Shown: positions 1 to 6,704 of the stretch, piece by piece | Numbering within the stretch: position 1 is the stretch's first letter | Layout: each line of letters opens with the position of its first letter | Assembly (NCBI GenBank): GCA_007123425.1 | Contig: SKLC01000190.1 | Coordinates: forward strand, 1 to 9,528 | DNA length: 9,528 nucleotides | Direction of reading: 5' to 3' | DNA from: Nitriliruptoraceae bacterium | GTDB taxonomy: Bacteria; Actinomycetota; Nitriliruptoria; Nitriliruptorales; Nitriliruptoraceae | Position numbers and translations under genes: made by a program | The notes under the pieces: model-generated | Told to the model about the DNA's origin: nothing | Database searches by the model: none | The model's input: the letters and a program-made list of their open reading frames with translations, nothing else

Positions 1-46
1 CGAGGAGCGCCGGGGGCGCGGGGAGCGCCGGTGCCGGCCGCCGGGC
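1..46. other. Intergenic edge downstream of ppsA
   Basis: This short non-coding edge lies just past the ppsA stop. The 10-mer GGAGCGCCGG occurs twice as a direct repeat, at 4-13 and 22-31. No clear terminator hairpin with a T-tract is visible. In DNA this GC-rich the repeat may be chance. Confidence 0.3.
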
Positions 47-2437
47 TCACCCGCCGTCGAGCTCGCGCTCCACCTCGGCGACCCGGGCGATCACCGTCGC
101 GATGCTGTCGGGATTGAGCGACATCGAGTCGATGCCGTGCCGGACCAGGAACTCGGCGAACTCCGGGTGGTCGCTGGGCCCCTGGCCGCAGATCCCCACC
201 GGCGTGCCGTGCCGGTGGGCCTTGTCCAGCAGCTCGACGATCCGGCGCGTCACGGCCTCGTTGCGCTCGTCGAACAGCTCGGCCAGGCGCCCCGAGTCCC
301 GGTCGATCCCGAGCTCGAGCTGCGTGAGGTCGTTGCTGCCGATCGAGAACCCGTCGAAGCGCTGGGCGAACTCCTCGGCCATCGTCACGTTCGAAGGCAC
401 CTCGGCCATCATGTAGATCTCGAGGTCCGCCTCGCCGCGCACGAGCCCATTCTCCGCCATCACCTCGAGCACGCGGTCGGCCTCGCCGACGGTGCGCACG
501 AACGGGAGCATCAGCTTGATGTTGCTCATGCCGATCTCCTCCCGGGCCTTCTTCATCGCGCGGCACTCCAGGGCGAAGCCGTCGCGGTAGTGCTCGCTGT
601 AGTAGCGCGAGGCGCCCCGGAAGCCGATCATCGGGTTGTCCTCGTCGGGCTCGAACGCCCGCCCCCCGAGCAGGTCGGCGTACTCGTTGGTCTTGAAGTC
701 GGACATGCGCACGATCACCGGCTCCGGGTAGCGGGATGCCGCGATCCGGGCCACGCCCCGGGCCAGCCGGTTGACGAAGTAGTCCGTGCGGTCCGCGTAG
801 CCCGCGGTGAGCTGGTCGATGCGCCGACGCGCCTCGATGTCGTCCACCTCGTCGTAGCGGGTCAGCGCGAGCGGGTGCACGCCGACATGGCTGTTGATGA
901 TGAACTCGATGCGGGCCAGCCCGATGCCCCGGGCCGGGAGCCGCCACCACCGGAACGCCGCCGCGGGGCTCGCGAGGTTCATCATGATCCGGGTGCGGGT
1001 GGGCGGCAGGCCGGAGAGATCCACCTCGTCGCGCTCGAACGCGAGCTCGCCGGCGTAGACGTACCCACGGTCGCCCTCGGCGCAGGAGACGGTCACCACC
1101 TCGCCCTCGCGCAGGACCTTGGTGGCATCGCTCGTGCCCACGATCGCCGGCACGCCCAGCTCCCGGCTGACGATGGCGGCGTGGGCGGTGCGCCCGCCGT
1201 GGTCGGTGACGATCGCCGCGGCGCGCTTCATGATGGGCACCCAGTCGGGATCGGTCATGCCGGTCACCAGCACTCCGCCGTCGGTGAAGCGATGCCCCTC
1301 GGCGGCGCTGGCCAACCGCACCACCGGGCCGGCGGCGATCGCGTCGCCGATGGCCAGCCCGTCGACCAGCATCTCGCCCGACTCGACCAGGCGGTAGGTG
1401 CTCAGCACGCCCGCGTCGGCACGGGACTGGACGGTCTCGGGACGGGCCTGGACGATGAACAGCTCACCGGTGAGCCCGTCCTTCGCCCACTCGATGTCCA
1501 TGGGCATGCCGTAGTGGTCCTCGATGAGCGCCCCCCAGCGGGCCAGAGTGAGGATCTCGTCATCGTCCAGGACGAAGGTGCTGCGCTCCTCGGGCGTCGT
1601 CACGACGCTCGTGGTGCCCTGCCCGGCCTCGTCGTAGACGATCTTGAGCTCCTTGGCGCCGCGCTGCTTGGTGACGATCGGCCGCAGGGCCGCATCGTCG
1701 AGCAGGGGCTTGAACACGACGTAGGTGTCCGGGTCGACCTCGCCGGCCACCACCGACTCGCCCAGCCCCCAGGCGCCGTCGAGCACGAGGACCTTGTCGA
1801 AGCCGGTCTCGGTGTCGATCGTGAAGGCCACGCCGGCGCCGGCGAGGTCCGAGCGCACCATCCGCTGGACCCCCGCCGACAGCGCGATCTCGAGGTGGTC
1901 GAAGCCCTGCTCCTCGCGGTAGATGATCGCGCGGTCGGTGAACAGCGACGCGAAGCACCGCTGCACTGCGGCCACCACCTCGTCTGCGCCGCTGACGTTG
2001 AGGAAGCTCGCCTGCTGGCCGGCGAAGCTGGCGTCGGGAAGATCCTCCGCGGTGGCGCTGGAGCGCACCGCCACGTCGACGCCCTCGCGACCCACGCGCT
2101 CGCACAGCAGCCCGTAGGCCGTGTGCACCTCCGCGACGAGGTCGTCGGGCATCGTGGCGGCCTCGAAGGCCTCCCTGATCCTCGGGCCGACCTCGTGGAC
2201 CCTGCGTCCACCGTGGAGCTCGTCGATGTGGGCGCTGACCACCTCCTCGAGCCCGTTGGCCTCCACGAAGCGCCGGTAGGCGGTCGCGGTCGTGGCGAAC
2301 CCCTCCGGGACGCGGATCCCCTTCGCGTCCAGCCGCTGGATCATCTCCCCCAGCGAGGCGTTCTTGCCACCGAGCGAGGCGACGTCGCCGCGATCAGCCT
2401 CCTCGAGCCAACGGACCAGCACGACGTCCTCGACCAT
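47..2437 (-). CDS. ppsA: Phosphoenolpyruvate synthase (pyruvate, water dikinase)
   Basis: This enzyme converts pyruvate, ATP and water to phosphoenolpyruvate, AMP and phosphate in the cytoplasm, the entry step to gluconeogenesis from three-carbon compounds. The 796 residues match the usual length (about 790). Three domains are visible in order: an N-terminal PPDK/ATP-grasp domain (about 15-340, with SLGGKNASLGEM at 21-32, VRSSATAEDLPDASFAGQQ at 124-142 and IVQARPETVQ at 328-337); the mobile phosphohistidine domain (about 360-465, GGRTAHAAIVSRELGVPA, catalytic His419); and the PEP-binding TIM barrel (about 480-790, SIGSNDLTQLELG at 698-710 and GICGQGPSD with acid/base Cys750). Thr417, two residues before the histidine, matches the residue modified by PSRP-type regulators in E. 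coli. Alanine replaces the cysteine found before the histidine in E. coli PpsA. The start is fixed by AGGAGG at 2444-2449, six bases from ATG, and by the family N-terminus; the open frame continues upstream but reads as arginine-rich noise. Confidence 0.97.
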   Translation of the reverse strand: MVEDVVLVRWLEEADRGDVASLGGKNASLGEMIQRLDAKGIRVPEGFATTATAYRRFVEANGLEEVVSAHIDELHGGRRVHEVGPRIREAFEAATMPDDLVAEVHTAYGLLCERVGREGVDVAVRSSATAEDLPDASFAGQQASFLNVSGADEVVAAVQRCFASLFTDRAIIYREEQGFDHLEIALSAGVQRMVRSDLAGAGVAFTIDTETGFDKVLVLDGAWGLGESVVAGEVDPDTYVVFKPLLDDAALRPIVTKQRGAKELKIVYDEAGQGTTSVVTTPEERSTFVLDDDEILTLARWGALIEDHYGMPMDIEWAKDGLTGELFIVQARPETVQSRADAGVLSTYRLVESGEMLVDGLAIGDAIAAGPVVRLASAAEGHRFTDGGVLVTGMTDPDWVPIMKRAAAIVTDHGGRTAHAAIVSRELGVPAIVGTSDATKVLREGEVVTVSCAEGDRGYVYAGELAFERDEVDLSGLPPTRTRIMMNLASPAAAFRWWRLPARGIGLARIEFIINSHVGVHPLALTRYDEVDDIEARRRIDQLTAGYADRTDYFVNRLARGVARIAASRYPEPVIVRMSDFKTNEYADLLGGRAFEPDEDNPMIGFRGASRYYSEHYRDGFALECRAMKKAREEIGMSNIKLMLPFVRTVGEADRVLEVMAENGLVRGEADLEIYMMAEVPSNVTMAEEFAQRFDGFSIGSNDLTQLELGIDRDSGRLAELFDERNEAVTRRIVELLDKAHRHGTPVGICGQGPSDHPEFAEFLVRHGIDSMSLNPDSIATVIARVAEVERELDGG

Positions 2438-2452
2438 CTCGAACCTCCTGTC

Positions 2453-2469
2453 GTGGCGCACCGCGCCAC
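2453..2469. promoter_or_regulatory. Hairpin just upstream of the ppsA ribosome binding site
   Basis: GTGGCGC and GCGCCAC form a perfect 7-bp inverted repeat around a 3-base loop. Read on the minus strand it lies three bases upstream of the ppsA AGGAGG site, so it would fold in the mRNA leader next to the ribosome landing site, or serve as a DNA operator. What it does is inference; only the repeat and its position are seen. Confidence 0.4.
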
Positions 2470-2650
2470 CTCGTCCCGACCTTGGCGCGCAGCCACCCCG
2501 GCGGCCATGGCCATCAGTCCCGAATCGGCCGCGACCACCGGACGAGGACCACCCGCCGAGCGACCCGGGACCAGGGGCCCTGGCGGCGTCCACCCGGACT
2601 CGGGGATGCTCGTAGTCGAGATCGCGGACGGCCCGGGTCCGTGGGTCGCA

Positions 2651-2670
2651 GCGGCCGGCGCGCCGGCCGC
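2651..2670. promoter_or_regulatory. 20-bp perfect palindrome in the cupin leader
   Basis: GCGGCCGGCG is followed directly by its exact reverse complement, giving 20 bp of perfect dyad symmetry without a spacer. It ends 45 bases before the cupin ATG. It lies in the 278-base intergenic region between the divergent ppsA and cupin genes and could be an operator for a dimeric regulator or a leader hairpin. All 20 bases are G or C, which raises the odds of a chance palindrome. No convincing -10/-35 pair was found in this intergenic region. Confidence 0.4.
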
Positions 2671-2715
2671 GTCGGCGGCGCCGGGCCAGGCCGCGCAGCC
2701 CGGGAGGAGCCAAAC

Positions 2716-3168
2716 ATGTCGACCCCACCCACCGCAGCCACGAGCCGTCCGACACCGGGCCAGGCGCCCCCGGGCGAGTCGACGGGCGGCCCTTCGACGT
2801 CCGACCACCCCACGCCCGGGCGCGCCACCGAGACCGTGATGGACGGCCTCGAGGTCGCCGAGCTGCCGAGGCGCTCGTTGGCGCCGGGCGTGGCCGCGAC
2901 GACCCTGTGGTCCCGTGGCAGCTCCCACGCCGGGGTGATGCGGCTCGAGCCCGGGGCACGCCTGGGCGCGCACACCCACCGACGCCACGCCCACCACATC
3001 TGGATGATCGAGGGGTCGATCCACTGCCTGGACCGTGACCTCGGCGAGGGCTCCTACGTGCACGTGCCGCCGGGGCTCGAGCACGATTCCGTCGCGGGCT
3101 CACATGGCGCCGCCTTCTTCTACCTCTACCTCGACACCTGGGAGGAGCCGCCGGTCGTGCCCGCCTGA
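2716..3168 (+). CDS. Small cupin-domain protein, probable metal binder
   Basis: This 150-residue protein has a disordered Pro/Thr/Ser/Gly-rich N-terminus (1-40) and one cupin barrel (about 55-145). Cupin motif 2 is complete: Gly112, Pro118, Gly120 and His123 have the family spacing G-x5-P-x-G-x2-H. Motif 1 is seen as GAHTHRRHAHHIWMIEG (85-100... region): His86 and His88 are the first two metal ligands, but the expected glutamate is replaced by histidine (His93) in a cluster of five histidines. There is no signal peptide or membrane segment, so it is probably cytosolic. Start: GGGAGGAG at 2702-2709, six bases before ATG; an open frame reaches further upstream to 2482 but lacks this signal and crosses the palindrome. 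Stand-alone cupins can be dioxygenases, isomerases or sensory domains, and nothing here decides between them. It diverges from ppsA and converges on the dehydrogenase. Confidence 0.85.
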   Translation: MSTPPTAATSRPTPGQAPPGESTGGPSTSDHPTPGRATETVMDGLEVAELPRRSLAPGVAATTLWSRGSSHAGVMRLEPGARLGAHTHRRHAHHIWMIEGSIHCLDRDLGEGSYVHVPPGLEHDSVAGSHGAAFFYLYLDTWEEPPVVPA

Positions 3169-3207
3169 CCCCCGGCCCCGGGGCACGCCTCATCACGCCC
3201 TCCCGCG

Positions 3208-3250
3208 CCCCGGGCACTCGGCAGGGGATCCGCCCACCGAGGGCCCGGGG
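3208..3250. terminator. Bidirectional terminator hairpin between convergent genes
   Basis: CCCCGGGC (3208-3215) pairs perfectly with GCCCGGGG (3243-3250). After one A/G mismatch, CTCGG (3217-3221) pairs with CCGAG (3237-3241), and GGG (3224-3226) can pair with CCC (3233-3235) around a 6-base loop. This long stem sits in the 92-base gap between the convergent cupin (stop at 3168) and dehydrogenase (stop at 3261) genes, as expected for a shared terminator. There is no T-run on either side, as is common in high-GC actinomycetes. Confidence 0.6.
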
Positions 3251-3260
3251 CCTCGTGGCA

Positions 3261-4316
3261 TCAGCGCGAGATCGCCACCTTCATGGCCTGCGTCTCAGCG
3301 GCGCGGGTGAAGGTGTCGTAGGCGTCGATCATCTCGTCGAGCCGGAAGCGGTGGGTGACGAACTGCTCGGGCTGGAGCCGTCCCTGCTCGACGAGCCGCA
3401 GGAGCATCGGCGTCGTCGTCGCGCTGACGAGCCCGGTCGTGACCGCGACGTCCTTGATCCACAGCTCCTGGAGGGCCAGCTCCACGGGCGCGCCGTGGAC
3501 GCCGACGTTGGCCACGGTCCCTCCCGGCCGGATCAGCTCGGTGCACATGGTGAAGGTCTGCGGGATGCCGACCGCCTCGATCGCGGTGTCAACGCCGAGG
3601 CCGTCCGTCATCGCCATCACCTCGTCCTGCCAGCCGTCCTGGGAGTTGTCGACCTCATCGGTGGCGCCGAACCGCTTCGCCACCTCGCGGCGGTTGGCGT
3701 CGAGGTCGATGGCGACGACCCGGGACGGGCCGTAGAGCTGCGCGGTCATGATCGCGGACAGCCCCACGGGACCGGCGCCCACCACGGCCACCACATCACC
3801 GGGCTTGACGCGGCCGTTGCGGATGCCGATCTCGAAGCCGGTCGGCAGGATGTCGGAGAGCGTGAGCGCGGCCTCGTCGCTGACGCCGGCAGGAAGCCTG
3901 TGCAGCGAGGTGTCGGCGAAGGGCACGCGCACGTACTCGGCCTGGGTGCCGTCGATCAGGTGCCCGAAGATCCACCCGATCCCGGAGGTGCCCTCGTCGG
4001 CCAGGCAGTGGGATGGCAGCTGCTGGCGGCAGTAGGAACAGGAGCCGCAGGAGCTGATGCAGGAGATGATGACCCGGTCGCCCTCCCGCAGGCCGTTGAC
4101 CGCGGACCCGACCTCCACCACGGTGCCGACCCCCTCGTGGCCGAGCACGCGCCCGTCGGTCACCGCAGGCACGTCCCCCTTGAGGATGTGCAGATCGGTG
4201 CCGCAGATCGTCGTCGTGTCGACACGAACGATGGCGTCGGTGGGCGTCGCCAGCTGGGGATCGGGCACCTCCTCCCACGACTTCTCTCCCGGCCCATGGA
4301 ACACCAGCGCCTTCAT
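3261..4316 (-). CDS. Zinc-dependent alcohol dehydrogenase (MDR superfamily)
   Basis: This 351-residue medium-chain dehydrogenase interconverts alcohols and aldehydes or ketones. The GroES-like catalytic domain holds the putative catalytic zinc ligands Cys38 (ICGTDLH), His60 with Glu61 (LGHEGVG) and Asp155 (TLSDILPTG), the set used by bacterial tetrameric secondary-alcohol dehydrogenases of the Thermoanaerobacter brockii type. The structural zinc loop is intact: Cys90, Cys93, Cys96, Cys104. The Rossmann fold has GAGPVG (180-185), and Asp204 ends the second strand (VVAIDLD), which in this superfamily favours NAD over NADP. It resembles the multifunctional alcohol dehydrogenase of Cupriavidus. 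Substrate cannot be read from sequence; formaldehyde or sugar-alcohol dehydrogenase activity are alternatives. Start: AGGAGG at 4322-4327 followed by ATG. An in-frame extension to 4583 lacks family similarity. It converges with the cupin and diverges from the membrane protein gene. Confidence 0.94.
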   Translation of the reverse strand: MKALVFHGPGEKSWEEVPDPQLATPTDAIVRVDTTTICGTDLHILKGDVPAVTDGRVLGHEGVGTVVEVGSAVNGLREGDRVIISCISSCGSCSYCRQQLPSHCLADEGTSGIGWIFGHLIDGTQAEYVRVPFADTSLHRLPAGVSDEAALTLSDILPTGFEIGIRNGRVKPGDVVAVVGAGPVGLSAIMTAQLYGPSRVVAIDLDANRREVAKRFGATDEVDNSQDGWQDEVMAMTDGLGVDTAIEAVGIPQTFTMCTELIRPGGTVANVGVHGAPVELALQELWIKDVAVTTGLVSATTTPMLLRLVEQGRLQPEQFVTHRFRLDEMIDAYDTFTRAAETQAMKVAISR

Positions 4317-4337
4317 GGCGACCTCCTCGCGTCGATG

Positions 4338-4373
4338 CTGCACCCCCACGGCGACATGCCACGTGAGGTGCAG
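4338..4373. promoter_or_regulatory. Leader hairpin upstream of the dehydrogenase ribosome binding site
   Basis: CTGCACC (4338-4344) pairs with GGTGCAG (4367-4373), and CACG (4347-4350) with CGTG (4362-4365). This gives an 11-bp stem with a small 2-by-1 internal loop and an 11-base apical loop. On the minus strand it ends ten bases before the AGGAGG of the dehydrogenase gene. It may be a leader structure or an operator; the function is inference. The rest of the 242-base divergent region (4317-4558) shows no clear promoter hexamers. Confidence 0.35.
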
Positions 4374-4558
4374 GGTGTGCCGCCGACTCTGGAAGCGCGG
4401 GCCGGCGCTGACCAGGGCCCTTCGGCCTCCACCGCGCGTGATCCTGCACACCCGCGCCGCCATCGCCGTCCGGGACCAGCCCCTCCCGAGGGCCAACGCC
4501 CCTGGTGCGGCGCCCGGCGCGGTGCGAGACTCGAGGTGGACGAGCCGAGGAGTGAGCC

Positions 4559-5134
4559 ATGGCCACCCTGCGACACCATCCACCCCTGGCGGACCCGGGT
4601 TCCGAGCATCTCCACGACGCCGTGGGCTCGGACGCGGAGCAGGCGCGGGTCCACACCGTCCAGGTGCTCTTCGAGCAGCGCGAACAGGCCGAGACGGCCC
4701 TCGACGCGATCTACGAGACGTTCCCCTATCCGCCCGATGCGGTCTCGGTCCGCCCCGCCGCCGGCGTCACGGCGAAGGCGGTCGACGACGCCTTCGAGGA
4801 CGACGCGCGCGCCACCTGGCGTGGCGCGGCACGTGCTGCGGCCGTGGGCGCGCCGCTGGGGCTGCTGCTCGGCCTCACGCTCGAGATCGGGCTCGAGTCC
4901 CTGGTGGCGGTCGGTCTGCTGACCTTCGCCATGGCCGGCTTCGGTGCGATCAGCGGAGCCCTGGTCGGCCTCGCCCGGTCCGACCCACTCGATGACGATC
5001 CGGCGGTGGAGGTGACCGGGGGTGACGACGCCGTGATCGTGACCCTGCGCCACCTGCGGCCCTGGAGTCTCCGGCGTCGGCTCGTGGCCTTCGGAGGCCT
5101 GCCGATCGAGACCATCGAGCCCGACTCGACGTAG
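4559..5134 (+). CDS. Two-helix membrane protein, possible general-stress-protein type
   Basis: This 191-residue protein has a soluble N-terminal region with a beta-alpha-beta look (VHTVQVLFEQREQAETALDA at 31-50, then a strand at 60-66). Two hydrophobic, small-residue-rich segments follow (about 91-110 and 113-138), holding glycine-zipper-like spacing (GAPLGLLLG; AGFGAISGALVGLA). An acidic linker (141-157) and a basic C-terminal tail (VTLRHLRPWSLRRR) complete it. This order, a ferredoxin-like fold followed by a paired glycine-rich hairpin, resembles small stress-associated membrane proteins of the 17M/YflT type, but the match is by architecture, not by a diagnostic motif. Start: GAGGAG at 4547-4552, six bases before ATG. 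It is probably inserted in the cytoplasmic membrane with both termini inside. It diverges from the dehydrogenase gene, and its stop is 14 bases from the next convergent gene. Confidence 0.75.
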   Translation: MATLRHHPPLADPGSEHLHDAVGSDAEQARVHTVQVLFEQREQAETALDAIYETFPYPPDAVSVRPAAGVTAKAVDDAFEDDARATWRGAARAAAVGAPLGLLLGLTLEIGLESLVAVGLLTFAMAGFGAISGALVGLARSDPLDDDPAVEVTGGDDAVIVTLRHLRPWSLRRRLVAFGGLPIETIEPDST

Positions 5135-5142
5135 TCGGCCGA

Positions 5143-5158
5143 GCGGCCTCAGGGCCGC
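5143..5158. terminator. Short hairpin between convergent genes
   Basis: GCGGCC and GGCCGC form a perfect 6-bp stem with the loop TCAG. It lies in the 14-base gap between two convergent genes and covers the stop codon of the minus-strand gene. It is a possible shared terminator but is short and lacks a T-tract. Confidence 0.3.
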
Positions 5159-5697
5159 GGCAGCTGCCCGCGGTCGGCCGACCGGAGGAAGAGGCAGGCG
5201 GAGCGGTAGGAGCGACAGCGGGGGCCGTCGGGTGACCGGCGCGCCCAGCGCAGCCGCTCCACCGCGTCCCCGTAGGCGGCCCCCGACCACAGCCCGAGAA
5301 TGGCGGCGACATCGCCGGGCACCGCTGCCGGATCGGCCGCGAGGTGGCTCAGCAGCGATGCCGGGTCGCGCCAGTCGCTCGCGTCGTCCCCCGGCCCGCC
5401 GACATCCCCGGGACAGGATGCGCGGACCCATTGGCAGAAGCGACCGGCCGGCGACCGCGGCGGCGGCTCCTCCCCCGCCGCGCGCTCGGGCCGCTCGACA
5501 TCCGGCAGCGGCGCTGCGGTGCGCATCACGGTCCCGAAGGCGCCGTCGAGCTCTATGATGAGCGCATCGAGCTCGACGCGCAGTCGCTGATCGTCCTGGT
5601 GGCGCCGGCGCAGGGATCGCGCCCGCATCGCCGCGGTCGACAGGCTCCCGGCGACCTGCTCCCACGCCACCGCCGTGGCGTCCGGCTCCTCGTGCAT
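5149..5697 (-). CDS. Hypothetical protein, 182 residues, no recognised family
   Basis: I do not recognise this protein. It starts with a predicted helical, possibly coiled region rich in Ala, Arg and Gln (about 10-62, with ALIIELDGAFGTVM at 45-58), passes through a Pro/Glu-rich linker (63-84), and ends in a second, more ordered segment with FCQWV (87-91), LLSHLAADPAAV (115-126), ILGLWSGAAYGDAVERLRWA (133-152) and a Cys/Arg-rich end. Four cysteines (88, 95, 161, 168) are present but form no standard zinc motif. No signal peptide or membrane helix is seen, so it is probably cytosolic. Evidence for coding: high GC at third positions, balanced composition unlike the arginine-rich opposite frames, GGAG-type site a few bases before ATG, and a candidate promoter 97 bases upstream. 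It is followed by a convergent gene and preceded by the GAF-ANTAR gene on the same strand, 188 bases away. Confidence 0.72.
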   Translation of the reverse strand: MHEEPDATAVAWEQVAGSLSTAAMRARSLRRRHQDDQRLRVELDALIIELDGAFGTVMRTAAPLPDVERPERAAGEEPPPRSPAGRFCQWVRASCPGDVGGPGDDASDWRDPASLLSHLAADPAAVPGDVAAILGLWSGAAYGDAVERLRWARRSPDGPRCRSYRSACLFLRSADRGQLPRP

Positions 5698-5761
5698 GGC
5701 GCTCTCCGGCTCGAACCCTCCACACGGCGGGGACCAGGGCGGATGACGCCCGGGGCCGGAG

Positions 5762-5779
5762 CGACGGTCGAGACCGTCG
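5762..5779. promoter_or_regulatory. 18-bp inverted repeat, operator candidate for the 182-residue protein gene
   Basis: CGACGGTC-GA-GACCGTCG is a perfect 8-bp inverted repeat with a two-base centre. It lies 65 bases upstream of the start codon at 5697 and about eight bases downstream of the expected transcription start of the candidate promoter at 5794-5823, the usual place for a repressor site. A leader hairpin is the alternative. Confidence 0.45.
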
Positions 5780-5793
5780 GTCCCGCGGATCGA

Positions 5794-5823
5794 ACGCTAC
5801 GGCCCGGCACCTAGCGCTGTCGA
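5794..5823 (-). promoter_or_regulatory. Candidate promoter of the 182-residue protein gene
   Basis: Read on the minus strand, TCGACA (5818-5823) differs from the TTGACA -35 box at one base and is followed after 18 bases by TAGCGT (5794-5799), which fits the actinobacterial -10 pattern TAnnnT. Transcription would start near 5787 and give a leader of about 90 bases that contains the 18-bp inverted repeat. Confidence 0.4.
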
Positions 5824-5839
5824 GGCCCCGCCCGCGGGA

Positions 5840-5856
5840 ATCCGACGCGGTCGGAT
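5840..5856 (-). terminator. Hairpin terminator candidate after the GAF-ANTAR gene
   Basis: ATCCGAC and GTCGGAT form a perfect 7-bp stem around a 3-base loop, 30 bases past the GAF-ANTAR stop on the minus strand. It lies between that gene and the candidate promoter of the next one, so it would separate the two units. A following T-run is nearly absent. Confidence 0.45.
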
Positions 5857-5885
5857 GACACGCACCGGCGGCGAGGAGAGGCACC

Positions 5886-6602
5886 TCAGCGGGCGCCGAG
5901 ATCCTGGTCGGCTCCGGCGATCACCTGCCCGGCGAGGTCGGCCACCCGTTGGTTGCGGCGACGTGCCTCCTCGCGCAGCAGCTCGAACGCGGCGTCGACG
6001 CTGGTGCCGAGCCGCACGGCGAGCATGCCCTTGGCCTGCTCGATCGTGACGCGGCTCGTCAGCGCGTACTGGAGCTGATCGACCACCTGCTCCGACCGCA
6101 TGCGCCGCCGGTGGTCCGCCACGTGCGCCGCAGCCGCCCGGGCCAGCACCTCGGCGACCTCGAGGTCCTCTGCCGTGAATGGGCGCGGGGCTCGGCCGAA
6201 GAGGTCCAACGAGCCGACTGTGGCCGATCCGATGCGAACAGGCAGGCCCGCCGCCGTGCGCATGCCCGCGAGCAGCGCGGCCGATGTGAACGACGGCCAC
6301 CTGCCGGCGTGCCGCGAGAGGTCGTCCACCAGCACCGGCGCGTCCTCGTCCAGCGCGCTGATGCTCGGCCCCTCGCCCAGGGCCTGCTGGAGCATGGAGA
6401 TCCGGAGGGCGACCTCATCGGTGGCCATGACCGGGCGCAGACGCCGTTCGTCGTCGACGAGGGTCACCGCGGCCGCGTCGATCGGGAGCAGCGTGCACGC
6501 CGCCACGCCCAGGTCTCGCAGCGCGGCCGTCAGCTCGACGCCCTCGCTGCAGGACTCGAGCACACCGGTGAGCACCTCGACGAGCTCTCTCGCCCGGTCC
6601 AT
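5886..6602 (-). CDS. GAF-ANTAR domain regulator (RNA-binding antiterminator type)
   Basis: This 238-residue regulator has an N-terminal GAF domain (about 5-160: ACTLLPIDAAAVTLVDD, ALGEGPS, GLPVRIGSATVGSLDLFG, FTAEDLEVAEVLA) and a C-terminal ANTAR domain (about 173-227) with the signature LQYALTSRVTIEQAKGMLA and FELLREEARRRNQRVADLA. ANTAR domains bind paired hexaloop hairpins in nascent mRNA and prevent transcription termination; in actinomycetes GAF-ANTAR proteins are abundant and often respond to stress or small ligands through GAF. The ligand cannot be read here. No heme- or metal-binding cysteine cluster is seen in the GAF domain. The ATG at 6602 begins the family N-terminus; GAGGAG lies 12 bases upstream, a wide spacing, so translation may be weak. 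It diverges from a second GAF gene across 273 bases, suggesting a functional pair. Confidence 0.93.
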   Translation of the reverse strand: MDRARELVEVLTGVLESCSEGVELTAALRDLGVAACTLLPIDAAAVTLVDDERRLRPVMATDEVALRISMLQQALGEGPSISALDEDAPVLVDDLSRHAGRWPSFTSAALLAGMRTAAGLPVRIGSATVGSLDLFGRAPRPFTAEDLEVAEVLARAAAAHVADHRRRMRSEQVVDQLQYALTSRVTIEQAKGMLAVRLGTSVDAAFELLREEARRRNQRVADLAGQVIAGADQDLGAR

Positions 6603-6674
6603 GGCCTGACCACGCTCCTCGCTCCGGACGGGCCGACGCTCGACCTGCCGTCACCTGAACATCCCAAGCAGGAC

Positions 6675-6704
6675 GCGGAGGCGGAAGTGCCGAACAGCCT
6701 CCGC
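6675..6704. promoter_or_regulatory. Inverted repeat between the divergent GAF genes
   Basis: GCGGAGGC (6675-6682) and GCCTCCGC (6697-6704) form a perfect 8-bp inverted repeat with a 14-base centre. It is 72 bases from the GAF-ANTAR start and about 170 from the GAF-only start. GCCGAA (6689-6694), within the centre, could pair instead with TTCGGC (6716-6721). It could be an operator shared by both genes or a leader stem-loop. The apical loop is not the hexaloop expected of an ANTAR target. A lone TAnnnT-type hexamer, TACGGT (6781-6786), lies on the plus strand without a recognisable -35. Confidence 0.4.

Noticed and set aside
137..2839. 900-codon open frame on the plus strand
   Set aside because: It is antisense to ppsA, His/Val/Leu/Asp-rich, with no domain signature; a GC-rich shadow frame.
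2438..3217. Upstream extension of the ppsA frame on the minus strand
   Set aside because: It is arginine/proline-rich antisense noise over the cupin gene; the family N-terminus and AGGAGG site place the start at 2437.
3255..4922. 555-codon plus-strand open frame
   Set aside because: It is antisense to the dehydrogenase and runs into the membrane protein gene in the wrong frame; no family motifs.
4313..5884. 523-codon minus-strand open frame
   Set aside because: It is antisense to the membrane protein gene and overlaps the 182-residue gene in another frame, with Arg/Ala-rich shadow composition.
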